Of a DNA stretch of 34,074 bases, positions 1 through 8,131 are shown one piece after another. The DNA is taken from contig JAVCDC010000056.1 of the NCBI GenBank assembly GCA_030765135.1, positions 1 through 34,074 of the forward strand. The letters are read 5' to 3'. Positions within the stretch are counted from its first letter, which is position 1. Every line of letters begins with the position of its first letter. Below the pieces are notes generated by a model, which worked only from the letters and a program-made list of their open reading frames with translations, did no database searches and was not told the DNA's origin. This DNA comes from Candidatus Tritonobacter lacicola. GTDB lineage: Bacteria; Auribacterota; Tritonobacteria; Tritonobacterales; Tritonobacteraceae. Made by a program: the position numbers and the translations under genes.

Positions 1-2890
1 CACCCTCCCGTGGAACGTTATAGAGATAGAGCCCGAAGTCCCCGCCGTCGCTCTTCAAGGCGGCCAGGTATTCATCCGCGTCCGCCATGAGGACGGTGTC
101 GTTCCCCTCCGGTATGACCCACAGGTCACGCGCCAGGGCGCTCGGGTTCCTCGCGAAGGCGTCCCAGTAAACCCAGTCGCCGCTCACCGGCGCGTTGTAC
201 AGGTAGAGGTTCTGGTCGAAGCCGCCTTTGAGCTTGAGCACACTGATACCCTGCTCCCCCGTCCCGGGGATGATTACTTCAGCCATCGCCTGCGTGTCGT
301 TGCCGGAGGGTATGAGCCACAGGTCACGCGCCGCTGCGCTCGGGTTCCTCACGAAGGCGTCCCAGTAAATCCAGTCGCCGCTCACCGGCGCGTTGTAGAC
401 GTAGAGGTTGTAGTCCCCCCCCTGGTCCTTCATCGCGGCAAGAGGGTGTATCCCCAGGGGCGTTGTCGTTATCGTGGGTGTCAAGGTTATCGTGGGCGTC
501 TGCGTTGCCGTCGGCGTGCTCGTCGGCGGCGACGTGGTCGTCGGCGTAGGAGTTATCGTCGGCGTAAGAGTAATCGTAGGTGTCGGCGTGGGACCCGTCG
601 GCGTAGATGTCGGCGTCGGCGTGGGTCCAGTGGGCGTAGGCGAGGGCGGCTCGCCGCCCCAGATCGCGTAGAGGTTCCCGTCGTCTGAGCCTATGTAGAG
701 CGTATTCTCGTCGTATGTGTACCCACCCCCGTCTATGCTTATCCCGGGCGAGGAGCGAACATCACCGCCGGTCTGATAGCTCCAGCTCAGCTCGCCAGAC
801 CAGGACTTCAACGCGTAGATGTTGTTATCGCGCGAACCAAAATATATCTCGTCGTAGCCGATACCACCCAGCTCATCGTAGCCAATAGCCGGCGAGGAGA
901 CTATGGCGGCATCCGTGACGTAGCTCCAGCGCAGGGCGCCGGAGCTCACAGCGTAGAGCCTGTCGTCATCGGACCCGAAATAGATAGCGTCATAGGAGGT
1001 GCCGTCCTCATCGACGTATGCCACCGCCGCCGACGAGCCTATGGAGCCTCCTGAAGCGTAGGTCCAGTGGAACTGACCGGACGACTGCAAAGCGTAGAAC
1101 GTCCCGTCGTCCGCCCCGAAGTAGACCTCGTCGTATCCGGGCCCCCCGTCGTCAAGCCACAGCACCGCCGGCGAGGAGGTCACGCCCCCTCCCGTCCTGT
1201 AGCTCCAGTGGAACCCGCCCGACCAGGACTTCAGCGCGTAGAGTGTGTCGTCCGCGGACCCGAAGTAGATGTCGTCGTAGCCCCTGGTCCCGAGATCGTC
1301 GTAGCCGAGCGCCGGCGACGAGCTGATGGCCCCACCCGTCACGTAACTCCACCTCAGGGCCCCGGAACTCACCGCGTAGAGCCTGCTGTCGTCGGAACCG
1401 GTATAGACAGCGTCGTAGGCGGTACCATCGCCGTCCACGTAGACCGCGGCCGGCGAGGAGGCTATATCCCCTCCCGTCACGTAGCTCCAGTTAAGCTCCG
1501 TCCCTCCCCGCCTCACGGCGTAGAGAGTGTCGTCGTCGGAGCCGAAGTACACCTCGTCGTACCCCATGCCCCCGTCGTCAAGCCACAGCACCGCGGGGGA
1601 CGAGGTCGCCTGCCCTCCCGTAGCGTAGCTCCAGTCAAACGCGCCCGACTGCAGGGCATAGAGGTTGCCGTCGCTGGAGCCCATGTATATCTCGTCATAG
1701 CCGCTGCCGCCGTCATCAACCCATACGATGGAAGGCGAGGAGTACGACCATTGCAGCCCGAGGCTGTAGCTCCACTTCAGCTCCGCGGACCCGGGACCCG
1801 CGAACCGGCTCACCCCCGTGCGCGCAGGGTCATGGCGGAACATCGGCCAGGTAGTGGGCGCTGTTTGAGCAGGCGGCGTGAAAACAAGATAGCACGCCTC
1901 GCAAGCGGCCCTGGCCGAGGTATACTTTATCCTCATGTAGCCGCTTTCACCCCAGGTGCTACCCCAGCTGTTCCTCAGTATCCAGACGCCGCCGCCGCCC
2001 TCCGGGGGATTGTCGTCCCACCCCACAAGGGCAATGGCATGGTTCGTGTAAGCGTAGTAGCATGGAGTTCCCGGACAGCTGGTATAAGCGTCTTCATAAA
2101 TACCTCCGCCGTAACCGGAAAAAGCGCCCTGGACATATACCGCGGCATCTACGACGCCATAGGTCATTATGGCAGTCTTGATAGCGTCTATATCGTTGCA
2201 GGGTATCCTGTGCCACGCCGAAAAGACAGTCGTCGGGTCACCCCAGTGGTCGCATGAACCCGGATCGCTTTCCTGGTACGGGAAATCATCCTCGCTGCAA
2301 ACCCCTTCCACGGTGAGGGCCTCGAGTTCCATATAATCCCAATCCGCGCCGTAGCAACCGTAAAAATGGGAATTGTACTGTGGCAGCCGCCCAAGGCACC
2401 ATATTATGAAAGATTCAGAAAAGTCGGCGCAGTTGCCGTCATAGAGACCCATGGCGAAATTGTACGTCCCCTCCGCCGCCGCACAGGCGGCGAAGGCATA
2501 GCATGAACCGCAGAAACCCTGATCTTGTATGGGGCCGATGTACGAATGTCCACCGTAATTCCGCCAATCAAAACTGGAAGGGAGAGCCTTCCGTCCAAGG
2601 TGCCCGGCCAGGGGGCCGATATCATCCGCAACTTCGCGCCATCTCGGGCGGAGGGGCGCCCGCCGGCTGAGAAAAGCCGCTCTCTCCGCGGGAGACATGT
2701 TAAAGACCCAGTTCTCCTCAACCGTGAAGTCATAGCCGTTATATTCAATCTTGTACCTGATCTCCTCAATTGTGTCATCCGGCTCGAAAGGAAGGATATC
2801 TTTCTGCCCGGTCAGGCCGAAAAGTAAAGGTGAAGGTAGAATAATAAACAGGATCGACCACAAACAAGACTTAGTAAGCTTGCTCACCAT
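1..2890 (-). CDS. Secreted papain-family (C1A) cysteine protease with beta-propeller, Thr/Pro linker and C-terminal repeats (3' end outside window)
   Basis: One frame is open from the ATG at 2890 to the left edge (963 codons, no stop), so the gene is partial at its 3' end. Residues 1-27 look like a signal peptide. A short propeptide-like segment (about 35-100) resembles those of bacterial papain-like proteases. The protease domain (about 105-340) has the oxyanion Gln124, QGFCGSC with catalytic Cys130, NHA with His284 and NSWG with Asn307. After WPMFRHDPARTG come eight PQQ-like repeats of about 45 residues (about 355-745), each with YDE-type and GS-DD--LYA motifs, likely an eight-bladed propeller. 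A TPTPTPT linker (about 746-812) leads to repeats built around LYNAPVSGDW and YWDAF. It starts 11 bases after the upstream hydrolase gene and is probably cotranscribed with it. Inference: an exported or surface-bound protease. The C-terminal repeats were not recognised. Confidence 0.88.
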   Translation of the reverse strand, partial: MVSKLTKSCLWSILFIILPSPLLFGLTGQKDILPFEPDDTIEEIRYKIEYNGYDFTVEENWVFNMSPAERAAFLSRRAPLRPRWREVADDIGPLAGHLGRKALPSSFDWRNYGGHSYIGPIQDQGFCGSCYAFAACAAAEGTYNFAMGLYDGNCADFSESFIIWCLGRLPQYNSHFYGCYGADWDYMELEALTVEGVCSEDDFPYQESDPGSCDHWGDPTTVFSAWHRIPCNDIDAIKTAIMTYGVVDAAVYVQGAFSGYGGGIYEDAYTSCPGTPCYYAYTNHAIALVGWDDNPPEGGGGVWILRNSWGSTWGESGYMRIKYTSARAACEACYLVFTPPAQTAPTTWPMFRHDPARTGVSRFAGPGSAELKWSYSLGLQWSYSSPSIVWVDDGGSGYDEIYMGSSDGNLYALQSGAFDWSYATGGQATSSPAVLWLDDGGMGYDEVYFGSDDDTLYAVRRGGTELNWSYVTGGDIASSPAAVYVDGDGTAYDAVYTGSDDSRLYAVSSGALRWSYVTGGAISSSPALGYDDLGTRGYDDIYFGSADDTLYALKSWSGGFHWSYRTGGGVTSSPAVLWLDDGGPGYDEVYFGADDGTFYALQSSGQFHWTYASGGSIGSSAAVAYVDEDGTSYDAIYFGSDDDRLYAVSSGALRWSYVTDAAIVSSPAIGYDELGGIGYDEIYFGSRDNNIYALKSWSGELSWSYQTGGDVRSSPGISIDGGGYTYDENTLYIGSDDGNLYAIWGGEPPSPTPTGPTPTPTSTPTGPTPTPTITLTPTITPTPTTTSPPTSTPTATQTPTITLTPTITTTPLGIHPLAAMKDQGGDYNLYVYNAPVSGDWIYWDAFVRNPSAAARDLWLIPSGNDTQAMAEVIIPGTGEQGISVLKLKGGFDQNLYLYNAPVSGDWVYWDAFARNPSALARDLWVIPEGNDTVLMADADEYLAALKSDGGDFGLYLYNVPREG

Positions 2891-2901
2891 TGGACCCGTC
2901 T

Positions 2902-3942
2902 CTATTCTTCCCTGAGGTACCGTGTCGTGTAGGTCTTTCCGTCAGTCTGCACGAGGATGTGGTCGTCGCCACCGGCCTCCGAGGACTTCTTGCCCTCGTC
3001 GTTCCTGTCCGTCCTGTAAATCTTGACGCCCCGCTCGCGGTACCTCTCGAGGACGGACTCCTCAGGCAGAACGCGCCCACCGAAACTTCTCCTTCCCGAC
3101 ATGATGACTGCCACCTCGGGATCCACAGCCTCTATAAACGGGATCGTGCTCGACGTTTCGCTGCCGTGGTGCCCGACCTTGAGTACCGTGCTCTTGATCT
3201 CGTTCTTGTCGCCGCTCACGTAGTTGTCCAGCAGGAACTTCTCCACGTATTTGGGCGTCTTGGCGTCGTTCAAGTTGCCTCTCGGACGGTCCTTCCCCTG
3301 CGCGTCCGCCATGAATAGGAACCCCACGTCGCCGTATTTCATCCTTATGACTATCGACGTGTCGTTTATATCGAGGCCGACAAGCCGATCCTCGCTGTGA
3401 AGGATCTTCGTGTCGAGCTCCCTGCCCCAGTCAAGCTCTATGGGGAGTTTCTCTCCGAGCGATTTAAGGCCGTACTTGGGCTTTCCAGCGACAGGGAGGT
3501 AGAAGTTGCAGTCCGGCTCTATGAACGCCTTCCAGCAGAAGCCGCAGTAGTCCGAGCTCGTGGCGGGATAGCCGGGGTCCATCACGTTCTTAACATTGTA
3601 GCGGTCGAGGATGGCGGATATCCCCTTGTAGTGGTCGTTATGAGCGTGAGTATTGATGGCCCAGTCGATGGTAACCCCGTACGGAAACTTGGCGCTCTCG
3701 AGCTGTCCAAAGATCCTCTTGCTGCTGGGACCGGCGTCGATGATGATGTTCATCCCCTCATATATGCCGTTCCCCTTTATGCCGTCGTCCGGCGTCTTGA
3801 TCCAGATGCAGTCCCCCTGGCCCACATCGACGAAGGTGACCTTCAGAGGGGTAACAGCCCTGGCCGACTTCCCTTCCTGGCACAGGGCGCTTCCGCAGAT
3901 GAAGACAGCTAAAAATGAAACGATAAAGGCGGCTTTTCTCAT
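2902..3942 (-). CDS. Secreted ComEC/Rec2-like metallo-beta-lactamase-fold hydrolase
   Basis: A 346-residue protein of the family that includes the soluble C-terminal domain of ComEC. The ATG at 3942 is chosen over upstream ATGs because GGGAGA lies just before it and the next residues form a signal peptide ending near SALCQ. VDVGQGD (38-44) is the family hallmark. The metal-binding motif HAHNDH gives His99, His101, Asp103 and His104; further ligands are likely Asp213 (MADA) and His258 (GHHGS). There are no ComEC membrane segments, so this is the stand-alone exported form, probably periplasmic or secreted. The substrate is unknown; relatives include nucleases and phosphodiesterases. It directly precedes the papain-family protease gene on the same strand. 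Confidence 0.85.
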   Translation of the reverse strand: MRKAAFIVSFLAVFICGSALCQEGKSARAVTPLKVTFVDVGQGDCIWIKTPDDGIKGNGIYEGMNIIIDAGPSSKRIFGQLESAKFPYGVTIDWAINTHAHNDHYKGISAILDRYNVKNVMDPGYPATSSDYCGFCWKAFIEPDCNFYLPVAGKPKYGLKSLGEKLPIELDWGRELDTKILHSEDRLVGLDINDTSIVIRMKYGDVGFLFMADAQGKDRPRGNLNDAKTPKYVEKFLLDNYVSGDKNEIKSTVLKVGHHGSETSSTIPFIEAVDPEVAVIMSGRRSFGGRVLPEESVLERYRERGVKIYRTDRNDEGKKSSEAGGDDHILVQTDGKTYTTRYLREE

Positions 3943-4011
3943 TCCATCTCTCCCGATCGACAAGATCATGACCTGCCTCATATCACCAAGCGCCAAGCTG
4001 CGTACATAACA

Positions 4012-4040
4012 ATTATAACACCTAATCTGCTTCCCTGCCA
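4012..4040 (-). promoter_or_regulatory. Possible promoter of the hydrolase-protease pair
   Basis: On the minus strand a perfect TATAAT (4012-4017) lies about 70 bases upstream of the hydrolase start codon. The sequence 17 bases further upstream (TGGCAG) is a poor -35 match. The -10 box is seen directly; activity is inference. Confidence 0.3.
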
Positions 4041-4107
4041 GCCGTCACCCTCCTAACTAAGGGTAACCATTTCATGATTAGTTCCTTCCCAATTCCATTG
4101 ATCATTC

Positions 4108-4211
4108 GTCCCACGTCCCACGTTACACGTTCTTTCCTTTTTTCATGTTTCCAGCGCCTTCAGTGTTTTTTTCATTGAACATTGGTTATTGGGCATTGGG
4201 TATTGAACATT
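4108..4211. repeat. Short phased spacer repeats beside rmuC stop
   Basis: The 243-base spacer 3943-4185 holds two degenerate repeat types. At 4108-4131 the triplet-like motif CGTCCCACGT / CCCACGTTACACGTT repeats with an 8-9 base period. At 4174-4211 ATTGAACATT occurs twice around TTGGTTATTGGGCATTGGG. The second block overlaps the end of rmuC and supplies its TAA stop (4186-4188). The same ATTGG-type block recurs near 28130 and 31713. Confidence 0.7.
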
Positions 4212-5232
4212 CGTCTTTTCCTTCGTCCCCTTCTCCCTCCGGCAGCTCCAGCTTGATCGCCTCGTCCAGCCTCTTCCTGAACCTCGAAATATGCACCTCA
4301 CCCAGCCGGTACGCCTCGGACGACTTCTCCAGCTCCTTTCCTATCTTTTCAAAGTGCCCGTAGAAGCGGCCAAAATCCCTCTCCAGTGCAGAGAGGGCCT
4401 CCTGGAGCTCCTTGGCTCCCCGGATAAGTTCCAGGTTGCGGACTCCCATCAGGATTATCTGCAGGAACGCGTAGAAAGTGTTGGGGCTCACGGGAATGAC
4501 GTGTTCGGCCCGCGCGTACTCGTATATGGCGCACGGATCCCCCAGGAAATTTCTCTCGGCGATGGTCTCGTAGTAGATCGCCTCGGAGGGTATGAACATG
4601 AGGGCGAAATCGGTCGTCCCCTCCTCCGGCTTTATGTACTTCTCCTTTATTGACCTGATCTGTATCTTAAGGGCGTCCTCGTACTTCTTCCAGTTCGCCT
4701 TTTTGTCCTGCGTGTTTTCGCTTTGCAGGTAGCGCTCGTAGTCCTCCCTCGGGAATTTTGAATCGATGGGTAGAACCACGCCGCGATACAGGACGACAGC
4801 GTCAACAATCCCCCCTCCGTCTATGGCGTACTGCCTGGCCCACACGCCTTTCGGCAAGACCCTGTCGAGCATCTCTTCCAGGACGGTCTCGCCGTAGTTC
4901 CCGCGGAGCTTGGGCGACTGGAGAAGGTACTTGAGCTGCTCGGCGAAGCCGAGGGCGTCCTCCTGCTGCCGGACGAGCTTCTGGGTCGTCTCCCTCAGCT
5001 CCCCCACAGTCCTGAGTGTCTTCAGGGCGTGATCGGAGAACCTGTCCTTCGCGCCGGATACTTCGCGGCGCGTGTTCTCCATCGTCTGCTGGATGCTCGC
5101 TTGGAAATTAAGAAACCTCTCGCTCAGGAGCGAGCTGATCTTGTCCTCGTACCCGCCCGACCTTGTCCTTAAGAGCAGAATAATCACAAGCACAATCAAT
5201 GCAATTAATAGCCCGGCTATCAAAAAGTTCAT
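4186..5232 (-). CDS. rmuC: RmuC family DNA recombination protein
   Basis: A 348-residue RmuC homologue, a family linked to limiting recombination between inverted repeats and carrying a nuclease-like core. Residues 2-22 form one N-terminal membrane segment. Residues about 35-95 look coiled-coil, followed by the conserved core (about 100-330) with RGNYGETVLEEML, DAVV, PIDSKFP and FIPSEAIY. The length is on the short side for RmuC, mainly because the coiled-coil is short. The start is ATG with only a weak ribosome site. The last residues (CSIPNAQ) and the stop codon come from the ATTGG-type spacer repeat rather than from family-conserved sequence. The PHP gene lies 20 bases upstream on the same strand. 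Confidence 0.9.
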   Translation of the reverse strand: MNFLIAGLLIALIVLVIILLLRTRSGGYEDKISSLLSERFLNFQASIQQTMENTRREVSGAKDRFSDHALKTLRTVGELRETTQKLVRQQEDALGFAEQLKYLLQSPKLRGNYGETVLEEMLDRVLPKGVWARQYAIDGGGIVDAVVLYRGVVLPIDSKFPREDYERYLQSENTQDKKANWKKYEDALKIQIRSIKEKYIKPEEGTTDFALMFIPSEAIYYETIAERNFLGDPCAIYEYARAEHVIPVSPNTFYAFLQIILMGVRNLELIRGAKELQEALSALERDFGRFYGHFEKIGKELEKSSEAYRLGEVHISRFRKRLDEAIKLELPEGEGDEGKDECSIPNAQ

Positions 5233-5252
5233 TATGCATTTTCCAAATTCAT

Positions 5253-5975
5253 TTATATTTCAATTACGTTTTCCCACAGCCCTATCTGGTCGATGAAGTC
5301 CACCGCGTCGCCGATATTACACACGTCTGAAATGTCCTCGTGCGTGTCCGTGCCTATCGTCAGGCCGATGTCCCTTCCCTTCAACAGGCGGTAAAAACCT
5401 GGGCTGCACCTGTACGGCGGAGCGGTGTGGATCGTCTTCCCGTCGGCCGGGTCCACCATCACCCGCATGTTCCTTAGCGACGGGCATAGCTCTATGAATA
5501 TATCCGCCCCCTCCAGTATATCCACCAGCCTTTCCCTCCCGACGGATTCGAACGCGACATCGACATCCGTGTGTGCCAGCCCGATCCTGCAATCGAACTG
5601 CTTCCTTATGGAAACCAGCTCATCCAGGCCGAACCCCCTGTAGAGCCCGACGTACTCGAAGAGAATAAAGTCGAGGCGGGAGCATATTTCGCGGGGGATA
5701 CCCCTGTTGGCCATATTAGGCCCGAAGATGACTTCCATGCCGGTGGCGACCCTGATCCGTCCTTCGTACGTGTCCCGCACATCCTTCACCGCCTCAATGT
5801 ATCTCTTCACCTGCGACGGGTTGTTGGGACCAAGCTTGCCTCCGGAGAAACAGTGATCTGTAATGCCGATCGCATCCATCCCGGTCCTCAGGGCCTCTTC
5901 GGCGATCACGCCGGGGAGATAGCTCCCATCGGAGAAGACCGTGTGATTGTGGTAGTTAACCCTTATTCTTCTCAA
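5253..5975 (-). CDS. PHP-domain phosphoesterase (histidinol-phosphatase-like)
   Basis: A 240-residue PHP-fold metal-dependent phosphoesterase. Expected metal ligands are visible: His9 and His11 (HNHT), Asp16, His41 (ITDHC), Glu81 (GMEV), His135 (LAHTD), Asp220 and His222 (GTDTHE). The TTG at 5975 is preferred because GGGCGAGG lies about 7 bases upstream; a TTG at 5993 is the alternative. PHP proteins include histidinol phosphatases, the DNA polymerase X/III PHP domain and nucleoside-phosphate phosphatases. No histidine-biosynthesis gene is nearby, so the substrate is not assigned. It is probably cotranscribed with rmuC. Confidence 0.82.
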   Translation of the reverse strand: MRRIRVNYHNHTVFSDGSYLPGVIAEEALRTGMDAIGITDHCFSGGKLGPNNPSQVKRYIEAVKDVRDTYEGRIRVATGMEVIFGPNMANRGIPREICSRLDFILFEYVGLYRGFGLDELVSIRKQFDCRIGLAHTDVDVAFESVGRERLVDILEGADIFIELCPSLRNMRVMVDPADGKTIHTAPPYRCSPGFYRLLKGRDIGLTIGTDTHEDISDVCNIGDAVDFIDQIGLWENVIEI

Positions 5976-6053
5976 TGTCGGCCCTCGCCCCAAGGTACCA
6001 CATTTCGGGCACGCGGATAAAACAAAAGACGCCCGCCGGCGCCTCCAATAATG

Positions 6054-6090
6054 TACTGCCCCGGAATCTCAACAAAATTCCGGGGCAGTA
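6054..6090 (-). terminator. Long perfect hairpin downstream of tRNA-Leu
   Basis: TACTGCCCCGGAAT (6054-6067) and ATTCCGGGGCAGTA (6077-6090) form a perfect 14-bp stem with a 9-base loop, between tRNA-Leu and the PHP gene. Neither side carries a clear U-run. It may stop transcription from the tRNA unit or stabilise or process the RNA. The structure is seen directly; the role is inferred. The rest of 5976-6169 shows nothing else. Confidence 0.6.
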
Positions 6091-6169
6091 AATCAGATTG
6101 AATAAAGAGCAGGAAGCATTTACCGCAGCACCCTATTTTTGTGAGATCATCTGTTCTATATCATATTGC

Positions 6170-6259
<90 letters not shown>

Positions 6260-6295
6260 ATATACTGTCAGCTATCTGAAATCAGCGAAGCTTAT

Positions 6296-8089
6296 TCAGA
6301 TATCCTCGACCTTCACAAAGATAACCTGCTTCACAACCTCCTCACTCGTGTCCGTTTTGGTGTAAATATACTTTACCACCCCCAGGGAATCCAGGAAAGG
6401 CGTAAAATCCGTGCGCTGTCCACCCTCGCCAGGGGCGATGTTCATCAGCGAGCTGAAGACCCGGGAAAGGCTCTTGAGGTAATCCAGAGAGAGCCCCATG
6501 TCGACAAACGTGACGCCGCTGGCTGTCTCCCCGAACTCATGGCAGAGGCTCCCGTAGAGGGAGCTTGCATTCACCGATTCCTTTTCTCCGAGCCAGACAT
6601 CGATCATCGCTCTCATCAACCCGATATCCGACGCGGCGACGAAGAAGTCGCCGAGCAGCGTGTAAACCGGACAAAGACCTATGAACCCCGTGGGCATGAA
6701 AGTGATTGTGTGCCCCTTATACATCTCCGTCTCGGGCTGCCGGACTTCCTCAACCCCGGCACCGGTCCCGCTCTCCCCGGGGATTGCGGCGCTCTCTTCC
6801 CCGGGCACGCCCTCACCGGCCTTCATGGAAGCCGCCATCTTATCCATGACGCTTCGGGCTCCACGGATATCTTTCAGCCTGAATATAAGGCCCAGCTCCG
6901 GCACCAACGGCAAGAGCTGGCCCCCGCCAGGCGGACTGACGCAATACGCCATCTCATCGCCTATCACCGGCAGAAGGTCCCTTTCAAGCGATAACCCCGT
7001 CGCTGTCTCCCACTCACCGACAGCACCCCTTACCCCCGGCGCCGCTGCCGGGATCGTCTGTTCAATCCACGCGATGAAGGATTCCCAGAGGTCACCGGCA
7101 TCCCCCAGGAGAGAGGCGGAATATAACATCTGTGGGGCGGGTATCAGCTTCAGGGACTTGAGCTTCTTAGGCTTCACCCTGAGAAGCTCCCGGGAAGCCT
7201 CGTCCATCCTGCCGAGGTCCGGGATATAGTAGAGGGTCGCCCTCAGACCTCCCTCAAAGCGAGCCACCCCTCCTCCCGCTTTCATCTGTTTGAGCGAAAC
7301 TATAATGCTTCTTTTAGCCAGGTCAAGCTGCCCGGAGAGGTCCCCGGGGATATCCAGGCATCCGGGAAGAAGCTCATCGCCCTCTTCCACACCGGAGAAG
7401 TCGAAATACGCCACGGCGCTGCTTTCCGACGCTTCTCCGCTCACGGATACAACCTGGCGGTAAATGTCGCTCTCCGCCAGCGAGTCCTTGCCCCTGCCGC
7501 GCACCAGATCCACGACCTGTCTCAGCACGGCCAGCGGATCCTCGTCGGAAACGGCGAAAGCCAGGATATCGCGGATATGGCAGACTCCCCTCACGGAGCC
7601 CTTCCCGCCGGTCGTCCGGAGGAGGAGCATCCTCGCCCCCCTGTAGCTGCCGGCGTCGCACCGGTATATCCCGGAGTTCTCCAGGTTGTCCATGATATCT
7701 CCGGGCAGGGAGCCCGATGAGCGTGCCAGCAGCAGAAGCGTCCCCCCGGACCTGACGCCGGGAACGACGGCGATGCCGACCTCTTCTCCGAGAAGCTCAA
7801 GCAGGTGCCCCTGCTTGAGGTCCAGGCCCAGCTCGAGGGCCTGCCGCCCGGCAACGGATGCGATTGTATCCCTCATCTTCGAAAGAGCTTCGACCTCGGA
7901 GACGCTCCTCCACCACCCGGAACCCTCGACCTTTTTCCACGCCGCCTCACCCTTCACCACCGAGAAGAAGAGGCAGGCATCCCGGGGGACAAGCCGGGCA
8001 ACGGGCCTTACGGCCTCGGGCCGGTAAAGATAATACACAACACCGACGGTTATTATTAGAATCAACAGAATCAATAAGAACTTTTTCAT
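6296..8089 (-). CDS. DUF3352-like membrane-anchored protein of unknown function
   Basis: A 597-residue protein with an N-terminal membrane anchor (about 4-22) and a long soluble part, probably extracytoplasmic. The layout (VARLVPRDACLFFSV near the start, central FEGGLRATLYY, a late segment FFVAASDIGLMRAMID) resembles DUF3352-type proteins; that match is by eye only. Residues about 425-450 are a Gly/Glu-rich low-complexity spacer. The ATG is preceded by GGGGGA. It follows oppF by 42 bases on the same strand, so cotranscription is possible. tRNA-Leu lies 36 bases downstream. No catalytic motif is evident. Confidence 0.8.
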   Translation of the reverse strand: MKKFLLILLILIITVGVVYYLYRPEAVRPVARLVPRDACLFFSVVKGEAAWKKVEGSGWWRSVSEVEALSKMRDTIASVAGRQALELGLDLKQGHLLELLGEEVGIAVVPGVRSGGTLLLLARSSGSLPGDIMDNLENSGIYRCDAGSYRGARMLLLRTTGGKGSVRGVCHIRDILAFAVSDEDPLAVLRQVVDLVRGRGKDSLAESDIYRQVVSVSGEASESSAVAYFDFSGVEEGDELLPGCLDIPGDLSGQLDLAKRSIIVSLKQMKAGGGVARFEGGLRATLYYIPDLGRMDEASRELLRVKPKKLKSLKLIPAPQMLYSASLLGDAGDLWESFIAWIEQTIPAAAPGVRGAVGEWETATGLSLERDLLPVIGDEMAYCVSPPGGGQLLPLVPELGLIFRLKDIRGARSVMDKMAASMKAGEGVPGEESAAIPGESGTGAGVEEVRQPETEMYKGHTITFMPTGFIGLCPVYTLLGDFFVAASDIGLMRAMIDVWLGEKESVNASSLYGSLCHEFGETASGVTFVDMGLSLDYLKSLSRVFSSLMNIAPGEGGQRTDFTPFLDSLGVVKYIYTKTDTSEEVVKQVIFVKVEDI

Positions 8090-8131
8090 TACATTTCCCC
8101 CATCTTTCGCAGTATATCCGCGGAAGACGGT

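Noticed and set aside
1067-2257. Long plus-strand ORF (396 codons) opposite the protease gene
   Set aside because: It is Arg/Val/Pro-rich with no recognisable motif. The minus frame carries a complete papain active site and regular repeats, so this is an antisense shadow of GC-rich repeats.
1-2890. Apparent lack of any long complete minus-strand ORF, suggesting a non-coding or broken region
   Set aside because: Translating by hand shows one uninterrupted minus frame from 2890 to the edge; it only lacks a stop within the window. No frameshift was found.
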